Positions 8,535 through 17,527 are shown, counted from the stretch's first letter. The stretch is DNA of 64,000 nt from ZYF759 sp046297455 (GCA_046297455.1 JBKBIT010000015.1:50065-114064); one strand, 5' to 3'. Program-made: numbers and translations. Notes: a model not told the origin generated them from the letters alone.

Positions 8535-9428
8535 ATGGCGTCTCACGGACACGCAAAGCCGCCCCGTGTCGGCGATGGCCCGCTTTTCCGGCGCATTCTC
8601 ATCGCGCTTGTGCTGATCACCGGCGCGCTGCTCATCGTTGCCCCGCTCGCCGTCATCGGCGTTCAGGCATTTTCGCTCGGCACACGCCATTTCGCCGAGA
8701 CCATCGCCCATCCCGACACCCGCCATGCCATCTTCCTGACGGTCATAACGGCGCTGATCGCCGTGCCGCTCAACACCGCCTTCGGCGTCGCGGCCGCCTG
8801 GGCGATCACCAAATACGAATTCTGGGGCAAGCGGCTGCTGCTGATCGTTATCGAGATCCCGTTCTCGGTGTCCCCGATCGTGGCGGGCGTGGCCTATCTC
8901 TTCGTCTACGGGCTGCAGGGCCTGTTCGGCCCCGCGCTTCAGGATGCCGGCATCCGCATCATGTTCGCGCTACCGGGCATCGTTCTGGCATCGATGTTCG
9001 TGACCGCCCCCTTCGTCGCGCGCGAGCTGATCCCGCTGATGCAGGCGCAGGGCCGCGACCAGGAGGAAGCCGCGACCTCGCTCGGTGCATCCGGCTGGCG
9101 GACCTTCTTCACCGTCACGATCCCCAACATCCGTTGGGCGCTGCTCTACGGCGTGGTGCTCTGCAACGCCCGCGTCATGGGCGAGTTCGGCGCCGTTTCG
9201 ATCGTCTCCGGCAACATCCGGGGCCAGACCAACACGCTGCCACTGCATATCGAGCTGCTCTACCACGACTACAACACCGTCGGTGCCTTTGCCGCCGCTT
9301 CCATTCTTGCCGTGCTCGCCGTGGTCACCATCATCGCCAAGGTCTGGCTGGAACGCCAGGGCGCTGGCCGCCGTTCGAGACCGGCACTCGCCGCACCCCA
9401 GACCGCCATCACGGAGAAAATCCCATGA
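8535..9428 (+). CDS. cysW: Sulfate-type ABC transporter permease CysW
   Basis: This 297-residue permease is the partner of CysT. Family features are EIPFSVSPIVAGVAYLFVYG, the EAA loop QEEAATSLGASGWRTFF and RVMGEFGAVSIVSGNIRG. The start at ATG 8535 follows GAGGAGAGGCTGAA. An in-frame upstream start would overlap cysT by 44 bases and lacks family similarity. Its stop overlaps the cysA start (ATGA), so the last two genes are translationally coupled. Confidence 0.9.
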   Translation: MASHGHAKPPRVGDGPLFRRILIALVLITGALLIVAPLAVIGVQAFSLGTRHFAETIAHPDTRHAIFLTVITALIAVPLNTAFGVAAAWAITKYEFWGKRLLLIVIEIPFSVSPIVAGVAYLFVYGLQGLFGPALQDAGIRIMFALPGIVLASMFVTAPFVARELIPLMQAQGRDQEEAATSLGASGWRTFFTVTIPNIRWALLYGVVLCNARVMGEFGAVSIVSGNIRGQTNTLPLHIELLYHDYNTVGAFAAASILAVLAVVTIIAKVWLERQGAGRRSRPALAAPQTAITEKIP

Positions 9429-10444
9429 AGATCGTGCTCGACAATGTCGCGAAGACCTTCGAAAACTTCCGTGCCGTCCACGGTGTCTCGCTGGAGATCG
9501 AGAGCGGCGAGCTGGTTGCCCTGCTTGGACCGTCCGGTTCGGGCAAGACCACCATCCTGCGGATGGTAGCGGGCCTCGAATATACCGATGGCGGCCACAT
9601 CTTCTTCGGCGAACAGGACGCCACCGACATCGCCGTGCGCGAGCGCGGCGTGGGCTTCGTCTTTCAGCATTATGCGCTGTTTCCGCACATGACGGTCGCC
9701 CAGAATATTGGCTTCGGCATGAAGGTCTCGAAAGTCAGGCGTTCCCGGGCGGAGATCGCCAGCAGGGTGGAAGAGCTGCTGAGGCTGATGCAGCTCGAAG
9801 GCCTCGGCGACCGGTTTCCGGCACAGATCTCGGGCGGTCAGCGGCAGCGTGTCGCGCTTGCCCGCGCACTCGCCGTCGACCCCAAGGTGTTGCTGCTCGA
9901 CGAACCGTTCGGTGCACTCGATGCCAATGTGCGCCGCGACCTGCGCCGCTGGTTGCGGGAGATCCACGACGAGCTTGGCATCACGACCATCTTCGTGACC
10001 CACGACCAGGAAGAGGCACTGGATCTGGCCGACCGGGTCGTCATCCTCGACCAGGGCCGCATCGTCCAGCAGGGCACGCCCCAGGAGGTCTGCCGCAATC
10101 CGGGCTCTGCCTTCGTCATGCGCTTTCTGGGCGACGCCAATCGCTTTGATGCCGACGTCTCCAAAGGCGAGGCCGCACTGGCAGGCCTGCGTCTGCCGGC
10201 GCCCGGCGTCCCGGACGGCAAGGCGCATGTGTTCGTGCGGCCGACAGACCTTGACTGGGCGGGCCAAGGCGATGGGCTGCCAGCGCGCGTATTGCGCGTC
10301 ATCGACCGCCCCGACAGCCGCCGCATCCTTGCGCTGACTGAGCAGGATGAGCCCGTCGAGCTCGACGTGGATGTGGAAACGCAGGTCACGGCAAGCCAGC
10401 AGGGTGTCTTGCGCATCAGGCGCGCGAGCGTCTTCGCTGCCTGA
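9425..10444 (+). CDS. cysA: Sulfate-type ABC transporter ATP-binding protein CysA
   Basis: This 339-residue ATPase powers the Sbp-CysTW importer. It has Walker A GPSGSGKTT (residues about 34-42), Q-loop FQHYALFPH, signature ISGGQRQR, Walker B VLLLDEPFGALD and the THDQEEA switch. It also has a shorter C-terminal TOBE-like domain ending in RIRRASVFAA. The start at 9425 has GGAGAAAATCCC upstream. Substrate could be sulfate, thiosulfate or another oxyanion. Its position between nucleoside-hydrolysis genes leaves room for a sulfur-containing nucleoside breakdown link, but nothing in the sequence proves that. Confidence 0.9.
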   Translation: MKIVLDNVAKTFENFRAVHGVSLEIESGELVALLGPSGSGKTTILRMVAGLEYTDGGHIFFGEQDATDIAVRERGVGFVFQHYALFPHMTVAQNIGFGMKVSKVRRSRAEIASRVEELLRLMQLEGLGDRFPAQISGGQRQRVALARALAVDPKVLLLDEPFGALDANVRRDLRRWLREIHDELGITTIFVTHDQEEALDLADRVVILDQGRIVQQGTPQEVCRNPGSAFVMRFLGDANRFDADVSKGEAALAGLRLPAPGVPDGKAHVFVRPTDLDWAGQGDGLPARVLRVIDRPDSRRILALTEQDEPVELDVDVETQVTASQQGVLRIRRASVFAA

Positions 10445-10596
10445 CGCCAAAAGCAAAAGCCATGCTGCGCAGCGTCGCCCCAGCAAGCGATCTGACCGTC
10501 CGAGTGCGCGGATATTGAGACTGCCCTGCTCGAATTTTCGACCTTGTGCGGCGGGTCCGTTCCCGATTTGCTGACCGCTTCAATGCGGAGATGTCG

Positions 10597-11949
10597 ATGC
10601 CGGGAACTATCCTCCTCAAGAACGCCTCGCACCTCGTCACCATGGACGACGACCGACGCGAACTGTCCGATGTGGACATCCTGATCGACGGCAACAGGAT
10701 CGCACATGTCGGGCGCGTCGAAGCCGACAGGGCCGTGGGCGAGACCATCGACATGTCCGGCAAGATTGTCCTGCCCGGTCTCGTCAACACGCATCATCAC
10801 ATGTACCAGAGCCTGACCCGCGCGGTGCCTGCCGCGCAGGATGTCGAGCTGTTCGGCTGGCTGAAGCGGCTTTATGGCATCTGGGCAGGGCTAACGCCCG
10901 AGATGGTGCGCGTTTCCACCCAGACGGCCATGGCAGAGCTTATCCTTTCGGGCTGCACGACCAGCTCGGACCATCTCTACATCTTTCCAAATGGCTGCCG
11001 CCTGGACGACTCGATCGAGGGCGCCCACGAGATCGGCATGCGTTTTCACGCCAGCCGAGGCTCCATGAGCGTCGGCGAGAGCGATGGCGGCTTGCCGCCC
11101 GATGCACTGACGGAAAACGAGCAGGCTATCCTCGCTGACAGCCAGCGTTTGGTCGAAGAGTTTCACGACCCGCAGGACGGGGCCATGCTGCGCATCGCAC
11201 TGGCGCCCTGCTCACCTTTCTCGGTCTCCCGGGACCTGATGCGCGAAGCCGCGCATATGGCGCGTCACTATGGCGTCAGCCTGCACACGCATCTGGCGGA
11301 GAATGACAACGACGTTGCCTATTCGTTGGAAAAGTTCGGCATGACGCCGGCTCAGTATGCCGAGGATCTTGGATGGGTAGGGCACGATGTGTGGCATGCG
11401 CATTGTGTCAAGCTTGACCGGCCCGGCATCTCGCTTTTCGCGCGCACCGGTACGGGTGTGGCCCACTGCCCTTGCTCCAACATGCGGCTGGCGTCGGGCA
11501 TCGCGCCGATCCGCGCCATGCTGGCAGAAGGGGTACCCGTCGGTCTGGGTGTCGATGGATCTGCTTCCAACGACAGTGGCCACATGCTCGACGAGGTACG
11601 CCAGGCGATGCTGCTGCAGCGCGTCGGTCATGGCCCCGACGCCATGAGTGCCCGCACCGCGCTGGAACTGGCCACGCGTGGCGGGGCAAGGGTGTTGAAC
11701 CGGAGCGACATCGGCCAGATCGCCGAAGGCAAGTGTGCAGATATCGTGGCCTTCGACCTGGAGGCGATCGGTCTCGCCGGCGCACTCCACGATCCCGTGG
11801 CAGGTCTCGTATTCGGCAAGCCGGACCGGGTTTCCTTTTCGATGATCAACGGCCGCGTCGTCGTCTCCAATGGCCAACTGGCAACGCTTGATCTTCCAAG
11901 CCTCGTTCGCCGTCACAACGCGCTGGCGGCTCAATTGCTGGGAGCCTGA
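10597..11949 (+). CDS. 8-oxoguanine deaminase-like amidohydrolase
   Basis: This 450-residue zinc amidohydrolase is of the TRZ/ATZ/guanine deaminase type. The segments NTHHHMYQSLTRAVP, QDVELFGWLKRLY and IWAGLTPEM closely match the 8-oxoguanine deaminase family, which converts 8-oxoguanine to urate plus ammonia and may also accept isocytosine. Ligands visible are His66 and His68 (HxH), His232 in LHTHLAE, His269 in WHAHC and Asp320 in GVDGSASND. ATG 10597 is preferred over 10591 because GGAG lies six bases before it. The 3' end overlaps the convergent LysR gene by 19 bases. With nearby nucleoside hydrolases and a phosphorylase it fits purine-base salvage or oxidised-base scavenging. Confidence 0.85.
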   Translation: MPGTILLKNASHLVTMDDDRRELSDVDILIDGNRIAHVGRVEADRAVGETIDMSGKIVLPGLVNTHHHMYQSLTRAVPAAQDVELFGWLKRLYGIWAGLTPEMVRVSTQTAMAELILSGCTTSSDHLYIFPNGCRLDDSIEGAHEIGMRFHASRGSMSVGESDGGLPPDALTENEQAILADSQRLVEEFHDPQDGAMLRIALAPCSPFSVSRDLMREAAHMARHYGVSLHTHLAENDNDVAYSLEKFGMTPAQYAEDLGWVGHDVWHAHCVKLDRPGISLFARTGTGVAHCPCSNMRLASGIAPIRAMLAEGVPVGLGVDGSASNDSGHMLDEVRQAMLLQRVGHGPDAMSARTALELATRGGARVLNRSDIGQIAEGKCADIVAFDLEAIGLAGALHDPVAGLVFGKPDRVSFSMINGRVVVSNGQLATLDLPSLVRRHNALAAQLLGA

Positions 11950-12872
11950 GCTGCAAAGCCCGGCTGCTTGGCAGCAAAATCCGAAAGATGGAGCTTCAGC
12001 AGTTCGAGCAGTGCCATGGTCGACAGCGGTGGAATCTGTCCGCGCGGCACCATCACCGAAATCGTTGCCGGATTGATGATGCCTCGTGCCAGCGGAACCC
12101 AGGCAAGGCGCCCCTCCTCGACGTCGCGCTCGACACCCAGATGGGTGAGAAAGGCGATGCCCACGCCCGCCTTTACCAAGGCCTTGAGCATTCCGGGCCG
12201 TTCGGCCCGTGCCACGATCTGGGTCATGCCGGTATATTCGGCCAGGAGATGCTGCAGTCCGGAATGCTTGAGCCAGGACTCGCCTGGAATGACCAGCGGA
12301 TACTGGGCGCATTCCCCCACCGTGACCGTCTTGAAGCGGGCTATCGGATGATCGAGAGGGCAGATCACGCCGAGCGGCGAACGCACCGTGTGCACCACGT
12401 CGGCGCGGATCGAATTTGCGACGTCGAAGGCGATGACGACATCGGCTTCCTTGGCGAAGAGTTCCGTCGTGATGCGGTGGTTGTCACCCGATATCAGCGA
12501 ATATTCCACCAGCGGAAACCTCAAATGCAACTCGCTGAGTGCGCGCGGAAGGATATCTTCGGTAATGCTTTCGGCAGCCGCGATGCGGATCGTGCCACGC
12601 ACGCCGCCCCGCAACTCGCCGACCTTCTGCCGCATCGCGGCAACCTCGCGGTTCCATCGACGGATGTAGGAGAGCAGCAGCTCGCCCGCCGCAGTCGGGC
12701 GAATGCCCCGCGGCAGCCGTTCGAACAGCTCGACCCCCATCTCGTCTTCCAGTTGCAGCAACTGCCGATTGATTGCCGACGAAGCGATGTTCAGCGTTTC
12801 AGCAGCCTTCCGGATGGAGCCGTCACGCACCGCCTGATCAAAATAGAGCAGCCCTGTTCGCAGCATCGCCAT
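11931..12872 (-). CDS. LysR-family transcriptional regulator
   Basis: This 313-residue regulator has an N-terminal winged helix-turn-helix (DGSIRKAAETLNIASSAINR, about residues 15-34) and a type 2 periplasmic-fold effector domain beginning near TIRIAAAESITEDILP. The start at ATG 12872 follows GGGAGAG. It is divergent from the NitT/TauT-type operon beginning at 13050, and an inverted repeat sits between them (12969-12985). It therefore probably controls that operon in response to a nucleobase-like ligand. Its 3' end runs 19 bases into the deaminase gene on the other strand. Confidence 0.9.
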   Translation of the reverse strand: MAMLRTGLLYFDQAVRDGSIRKAAETLNIASSAINRQLLQLEDEMGVELFERLPRGIRPTAAGELLLSYIRRWNREVAAMRQKVGELRGGVRGTIRIAAAESITEDILPRALSELHLRFPLVEYSLISGDNHRITTELFAKEADVVIAFDVANSIRADVVHTVRSPLGVICPLDHPIARFKTVTVGECAQYPLVIPGESWLKHSGLQHLLAEYTGMTQIVARAERPGMLKALVKAGVGIAFLTHLGVERDVEEGRLAWVPLARGIINPATISVMVPRGQIPPLSTMALLELLKLHLSDFAAKQPGFAAQAPSN

Positions 12873-12968
12873 TGATCTCTCCCGCCTGTAAACTGATGCC
12901 GAAATTAGCGCGCAAAGTTGCAAATTTGCTGCTGGTGCCAACGATGGAGCGGTGTTTAGCTGTCTCAC

Positions 12969-12985
12969 GTACCATGTATTGGTAC
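12969..12985. promoter_or_regulatory. Inverted repeat GTACC-N7-GGTAC, candidate LysR box
   Basis: A perfect 5-bp inverted repeat with a seven-base spacer lies in the 177-base gap between the LysR gene and the transporter operon. The architecture resembles the ATAC-N7-GTAT form of LysR recognition sites. A second palindrome, GCAAATTTGC, is at 12920-12929. Binding by the adjacent regulator is inferred from position only. Confidence 0.5.
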
Positions 12986-13049
12986 ATCCCGTTGCGCAAG
13001 CGCCCACTTGTCGCGAGCAGTAATCCTGACAGCTCAAGGGGTCGGACAG

Positions 13050-13865
13050 ATGAATGCAATGACCGGTCCGGGACACCGTGACCTCATGCAGCGATCGGCG
13101 AAACCAGCCATTTCGCTGTCCGGCATCGACATGGCCTTTCCGGGCAAGTCCGGCACGGTCGTGGCGCTGTCGGGCGTCACGATCGACCTCGAACGCAACA
13201 GCTTCGTGTCCATCATCGGCCGCAGCGGCTGCGGCAAGTCGACCTTGCTGCGCATCATTTCCGGCCTCATTGCCCAGACGGCCGGGACGGTCTCGGTCAT
13301 GGGCAAGTCGACGACGGACTACCAGCGCGAACGCAGGTTCGGCTTCGTCTTTCAGGACGCCAGCCTGTTTCCCTGGAAGACTGCCGCCGAAAACATTCGC
13401 CTCCCTCTTGATATCCTGAAGATAGGCTCGCCTTCCGACCGCCGGAAAAAGGTGAAGGAACTCCTTCGCCTGGTGCGGCTGGAAGGGTTCGGGGATCACT
13501 ACCCGGCGCAATTGTCGGGCGGCATGCGCCAGCGCGTCGCCATTGCCCGCGCGCTCGCCTACGAGCCGGAAATTCTCCTGATGGACGAACCCTTCGGCGC
13601 GCTTGACGAATTCACCCGCCGGGAGATGCACGAAGAACTGATCCGAATCTGGCGTCACCGCCCGATGACGGTGCTGTTCGTCACCCATTCGCTGACCGAG
13701 GCCCTGTCGCTGTCGGATCGGATCGTGGTCATGGCACCGCGTCCTGGCCGCATCCAGGCTGTGGTCGATGTCGCCGAACCGCGCCTGCCCGGCCGCGAAG
13801 CGCGGACCAGCGCCGCTCATTTGCGGCAACTCTCCGAACTCGAGGCTCTACTCGATGAGCAGTGA
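13050..13865 (+). CDS. NitT/TauT-type ABC transporter ATP-binding protein
   Basis: This 271-residue ATPase is of the nitrate/taurine/sulfonate/hydroxymethylpyrimidine import class. It has Walker A GRSGCGKST, Q-loop FQDASLFPW, signature LSGGMRQR, Walker B ILLMDEPFGALDE and the switch VTHSLTEA; FPW in the Q-loop and the THSL form of the switch are typical of this class. ATG 13050 follows AAGGGGTCGGAC; an earlier TTG at 13008 is possible but poorer. The 3' end overlaps the permease gene by 11 bases. First gene of a five-gene operon that ends with nucleoside-cleaving enzymes. Confidence 0.9.
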   Translation: MNAMTGPGHRDLMQRSAKPAISLSGIDMAFPGKSGTVVALSGVTIDLERNSFVSIIGRSGCGKSTLLRIISGLIAQTAGTVSVMGKSTTDYQRERRFGFVFQDASLFPWKTAAENIRLPLDILKIGSPSDRRKKVKELLRLVRLEGFGDHYPAQLSGGMRQRVAIARALAYEPEILLMDEPFGALDEFTRREMHEELIRIWRHRPMTVLFVTHSLTEALSLSDRIVVMAPRPGRIQAVVDVAEPRLPGREARTSAAHLRQLSELEALLDEQ

Positions 13866-14676
13866 CGCCATTTCCGCGACCGATCGCCCGCGATCCAACA
13901 GGTTGAACAAGGCTATCAGCCGACTGCTAGACCTCGCACCGGCCATCGGTCTTTTCCTGGCCGTGGGCATCGCTTGGGAAGCCGCTGTCCGCATCCTTGC
14001 GATCCCGGCCTTTCTCCTGCCTGCTCCGAGCGTGATCGTCGCCCGCATGTTCGAGATGCGCGCGCTGCTGGGCGCAAATCTCGGCTCCACCATGCTGGCG
14101 GCCGTTCTGGGCTTTTTGATCGGCACCAGTTTCGCGGTCGCGCTTGCGATCCTGTTTCTTTATTCCCGCACGGCCGAGCGCGCCTTGTTTCCCTGGGCGA
14201 TTACCATCAAGACCATACCGATTCTGGCCATCGCACCCCTGCTGACGATCTGGCTCGGCTACGGGCTTGCCCCGAAAGTCGCCATCGCCGCGCTGATCTG
14301 CTTCTTCCCGACCCTCGTCAACACGGTCAAGGGGTTGAAGATGGTGGACCGCCAGGCACTGGAATTCCTCCAGGTGGTAGGAGCGAGCAAGGGCCAGACC
14401 TTTCGCCATGCCCGCATCTTCGCGGCACTGCCCTACACTTTTGCCGCTGCCAAGATCAGTTCCAGCGCTGCCGTGATCGGCGCGATCGTAGCGGAATTCA
14501 CCGGTGCCAATGTCGGCATCGGCACGCTGATCGTCACCGCCGGCTACCAGATGGATGCCACCATGCTGTTTGCGGCCATCATCACGTCCTCAGTGGCCAC
14601 CGTGATCCTTTTCTACCTTGTCGTCCTTGCCGAACGCTTCTGCCTCTTCTGGCCGGAAGCGCGAATGGACGTCTGA
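13855..14676 (+). CDS. NitT/TauT-type ABC transporter permease
   Basis: This 273-residue inner-membrane permease has the characteristic SsuC/TauC-type loop with EFLQVVGASKGQTF. It carries typical segments IKTIPILAIAPLLTIW and IVAEFTGANVGIGTLIV. It starts at ATG 13855 inside the end of the ATPase gene, so the two are coupled. The binding protein follows 41 bases later. Confidence 0.88.
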   Translation: MSSDAISATDRPRSNRLNKAISRLLDLAPAIGLFLAVGIAWEAAVRILAIPAFLLPAPSVIVARMFEMRALLGANLGSTMLAAVLGFLIGTSFAVALAILFLYSRTAERALFPWAITIKTIPILAIAPLLTIWLGYGLAPKVAIAALICFFPTLVNTVKGLKMVDRQALEFLQVVGASKGQTFRHARIFAALPYTFAAAKISSSAAVIGAIVAEFTGANVGIGTLIVTAGYQMDATMLFAAIITSSVATVILFYLVVLAERFCLFWPEARMDV

Positions 14677-14717
14677 ACACCGCGTCAAACGACCAAAAGA
14701 AAAGAGGAGAACTCGTC

Positions 14718-15680
14718 ATGAATAATCGGATTACCCGTTTCGCATCGACACTGGCCATCGGCGTCTCGATGTTCGCAACCGGCGCCATGGCCGACACCAC
14801 GGACATCAGCCTGCGCCTGCCGTGGCTGCTCAACGTGCAAGGCGCCGGCTATGTGATGGCGAAGGAAAAGGGCTTCTACGAAGAGGTTGGACTCAACGTC
14901 GAGATCGTGCCGGGTGGACCAAACCTCAATTCCACGGCCTTGGTGGCCACGGGCGCCAACACGTTCGGCACCAACGACGTGAACGGCATCATCATGGGCC
15001 AGAATCAGGGCATGGATCTGGTCATGGTGGCAGCCTGCTTCCAGCGCCATCCGGCGGGCGTGATCTCGCTGGCAGAGGACAACATCAACGAGCCTGCCGA
15101 TCTCGTCGGCAAGACGCTCGCCTATACCGAGGGTGGCCCCTGGACGCTCACCAAGGCCATGCTGGCAAAAGCCGGCGTCTCGCTGGAAGACATCGAACTC
15201 GTCGTCTCGCCCAGCACCGAACTGCTGATCAACCGGAACGTCGATGCCAAGACCGGCTTCACCGTGAACGAGCCGATCGCCGTCGAACTCGCGGGACTCC
15301 CTACTTCGGTCATGCTGCCTTCGGATTTCGGCATCGAGACCTACGCCGAAGTGATCTTCACCACCCGCGACTTCGCCGAGAACAATCCCGAGATCGTGGC
15401 GGCATTCGTCGAAGCTTCGATCCGCGGGTATGAATATGCCTATGCCAACAAGGAAGAGACGGTCCAGACCGTCACCAGCATCAACAACCAGCTCGATCCG
15501 GTGCAGCAGACGGAACAGCTGTCTCGGCAGGAGTCCTACGTATTCACGGACGCCCCCTTGTGCGATCTCGATGGCGCCGTCGTTGCCAGCACCATGGACG
15601 TCCTGAAGGAATTTGCCGGCCTCGAAACCGACCTCGACCCTTCGACGCTCTACACAACAGAGTTCCTGCCCCAGCGCTGA
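14718..15680 (+). CDS. NMT1/THI5-like periplasmic binding protein
   Basis: This 320-residue binding protein has a Sec signal (MNNRITRFASTLAIGVSMFA, then TGAMA before DTTDISLRLPWL). The mature protein belongs to the NMT1/THI5-like group, whose members bind taurine, sulfonates, riboflavin or pyrimidine-like ligands; AKEKGFYEEVGLNVEIVPGG is the typical early segment. ATG 14718 has AGAGGAGAACTCGTC upstream. The genes after it in the operon cleave nucleosides, so a nucleobase or nucleoside ligand is the best inference. A stem-loop follows the stop codon. Confidence 0.87.
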   Translation: MNNRITRFASTLAIGVSMFATGAMADTTDISLRLPWLLNVQGAGYVMAKEKGFYEEVGLNVEIVPGGPNLNSTALVATGANTFGTNDVNGIIMGQNQGMDLVMVAACFQRHPAGVISLAEDNINEPADLVGKTLAYTEGGPWTLTKAMLAKAGVSLEDIELVVSPSTELLINRNVDAKTGFTVNEPIAVELAGLPTSVMLPSDFGIETYAEVIFTTRDFAENNPEIVAAFVEASIRGYEYAYANKEETVQTVTSINNQLDPVQQTEQLSRQESYVFTDAPLCDLDGAVVASTMDVLKEFAGLETDLDPSTLYTTEFLPQR

Positions 15681-15690
15681 CCCAAAACAA

Positions 15691-15714
15691 GGAGCCCGCC
15701 CTGCGACGGGCTCC
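15691..15714 (+). promoter_or_regulatory. Stem-loop after binding-protein gene
   Basis: An 8-bp perfect stem (GGAGCCCG / CGGGCTCC) with an eight-base loop starts 10 bases after the binding-protein stop and ends 14 bases before the phosphorylase start. There is no U-tract. It is the third transporter in this window with a hairpin in this exact place. Confidence 0.55.
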
Positions 15715-15728
15715 ACCCGGAGGATATC

Positions 15729-16559
15729 ATGAAGGATCAACACACGCCCATTCATCCGGGTGGCGTGCAAATGCACTTGAAGATCAAGCCAGGCGACGTG
15801 CCCCGCTACGTCTTGACGCCTGGCGACCCTGGCCGCGTTCCTGTCATCGGCGAAGCATGGGATTCGTTTGAGGAAGTCGCGCATTTCCGCGAGTACCGTA
15901 CGATCCGCGGATCGATCGATGGCGTGGATATTTCCGCCTGCTCGCACGGCGTGGGCGGCCCCTCGACCGATATTGCCATCGTCGAATTGTCCAATTGCGG
16001 GGCCGACACGTTCATCCGCGTCGGCTCCTGCGCGGCATTGCAGCCTGAGATGAAGCCCGGAGACCTGATCATCGCGACCGGCGCGCTGCGGCTGACAGGC
16101 ACGGTCGATGCCTATGTCGACAAATCCTACCCTGCAGTCGCTGACTACGAGGTCTTGTCGGCGCTGATACAGGCCGCCGAGGAAATGGGGGAGACCTACC
16201 ATGTAGGTCTGGCAGCCAGCGTCGACAGTTTCTATGCGGGCGAGGTCAATCCCATGCCCGGCGGCTTCTGGCAGTCGAAGATGGACACTGTTCTGGAAGA
16301 TCTGACCCGCGCAAGGGTTGCCAATTTCGAGATGGAAGCGGCCACGATCTTCACGTTGTGCCAGCTCTTCGGCTTCAGGGGCGGCATGATCTGCTCGGTG
16401 GGTGCGAACCGCGTCACGCGGGAGCGCGCGGATTCGGCGGAATCGATCAAGCGTTGCTGTGCGGTCGCCAGTCGCGCCGTCGTCATCCTCGCTGGCTGGG
16501 ACGCCAAGAAGCAGCAAAAAGGCAAACGCCATTTCTATCCGGCGCTCGCAAGCGCCTAG
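15729..16559 (+). CDS. Nucleoside phosphorylase (PNP_UDP_1 family; uridine phosphorylase-like)
   Basis: This 276-residue cytoplasmic enzyme catalyses phosphorolysis of a nucleoside to base and (deoxy)ribose-1-phosphate. Family marks are LTPGDPGRVPVIG near the N-terminus (phosphate loop), SHGVGGPSTDIAIVEL (the signature SxGxGxPS) and NFEMEAATIF, whose EMEA contacts the ribose. The start at 15729 follows CGGAGGATATC. It is the fourth gene of the NitT/TauT-type operon, 14 bases before the second nucleoside hydrolase. Purine versus pyrimidine preference is not decided; the overall form is closer to uridine phosphorylase than to DeoD. Confidence 0.88.
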   Translation: MKDQHTPIHPGGVQMHLKIKPGDVPRYVLTPGDPGRVPVIGEAWDSFEEVAHFREYRTIRGSIDGVDISACSHGVGGPSTDIAIVELSNCGADTFIRVGSCAALQPEMKPGDLIIATGALRLTGTVDAYVDKSYPAVADYEVLSALIQAAEEMGETYHVGLAASVDSFYAGEVNPMPGGFWQSKMDTVLEDLTRARVANFEMEAATIFTLCQLFGFRGGMICSVGANRVTRERADSAESIKRCCAVASRAVVILAGWDAKKQQKGKRHFYPALASA

Positions 16560-16573
16560 TCCGGAAGGGTTCC

Positions 16574-17527
16574 ATGGCACACAAGATCATCATCGACACC
16601 GATCCGGGCGTCGATGACGCGGCGGCACTTCTGTTCGCTCACAATCATCCCGACATCGATCTCCTCGGGATCACCACCATATTCGGCAATGCCGATATCG
16701 ATCAGGTGACCGCCAACGCGCTGTTTCTGAAAAACCGTTTCGGCATCGCGGCTCCCGTTGCTCGGGGCGCCGGGCGCGCTCTCACCCGGCCCAATGGCCC
16801 AAGCCCGGCGCATGTTCATGGAACCAACGGACTGGGAGACATCGACAGGAACGGGGACGATGCCGGCGAGGTCGACCCGCGCCCCGCGCACCAGTTTCTG
16901 ACAGACCATATCCGTGCGCATCCGGGAGAAGTCACATTGGTCGCGATCGGCCGACTGACCAATCTTGCAATGGCGCTCAGTCACGCCCCCGACATCGCGG
17001 CCAAAGCCAAGGGGGTGATCCTCATGGGCGGGGCTTTTGCATTCGCAGGCCCCAACGGCAACGTCACGCCGGCCGCCGAGGCGAACATCATCGGCGATCC
17101 AGAAGCCGCGGACCAGGTGTTCGGTGCCGAGTGGCCAGTGGCCGCGATCGGATTGGACGTCACCCGCAAGACAATCCTGACCCGCTCCGACTTCGATCGG
17201 CTTGCTGAGGCCGGACCCCGGCAAGCGCTGCTGTCACGCCTGTCGCAGGGCTATCTCGACTATCACGGGCAGTATGGTGTCGATGGCTGCTACACCCACG
17301 ATTCCTCGGCTCTCGGTTACCTGCTCAGGCCGGATCTTTTCACGACGCGTTCGGGGCCGGTGCGGGTCGCCTGCGATGGCATCGCCGCCGGGCAGACCAT
17401 ACTGGCCGACCCCGCCGTGCCCTATCCGCCCAACGGCTGGGACACCCGGCCACATGCGGTGGTCGCCTTCGACGTCGATCACGTGGCCCTGCAGTCCTTG
17501 GTGCTTGAAACACTCATGACCAACTAG
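16574..17527 (+). CDS. Inosine-uridine-type nucleoside hydrolase (second paralogue)
   Basis: This 317-residue IUNH-family enzyme has the canonical IIIDTDPGVDD motif (Asp8, Asp10, Asp14, Asp15), AIGRLTNLAM, MGGAF, ANIIGDPEAAD and CYTHDSSAL. In CYTHDSSAL, His242 and Asp243 form the usual proton-donor and metal pair. ATG 16574 follows GGAAGGGTTCC. It is the last gene of the operon with the NMT1-like transporter and the phosphorylase. It differs from the paralogue at 5500, which has valine at the histidine position, so the two probably have different base preferences. It is convergent with the dehalogenase gene, 17 bases apart. Confidence 0.92.
   Translation: MAHKIIIDTDPGVDDAAALLFAHNHPDIDLLGITTIFGNADIDQVTANALFLKNRFGIAAPVARGAGRALTRPNGPSPAHVHGTNGLGDIDRNGDDAGEVDPRPAHQFLTDHIRAHPGEVTLVAIGRLTNLAMALSHAPDIAAKAKGVILMGGAFAFAGPNGNVTPAAEANIIGDPEAADQVFGAEWPVAAIGLDVTRKTILTRSDFDRLAEAGPRQALLSRLSQGYLDYHGQYGVDGCYTHDSSALGYLLRPDLFTTRSGPVRVACDGIAAGQTILADPAVPYPPNGWDTRPHAVVAFDVDHVALQSLVLETLMTN

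Noticed and set aside
13050..15680. Taurine or nitrate importer
   Set aside because: Class motifs allow it, but no taurine dioxygenase, sulfonate monooxygenase or nitrate reductase is near; the operon continues into nucleoside-cleaving enzymes.
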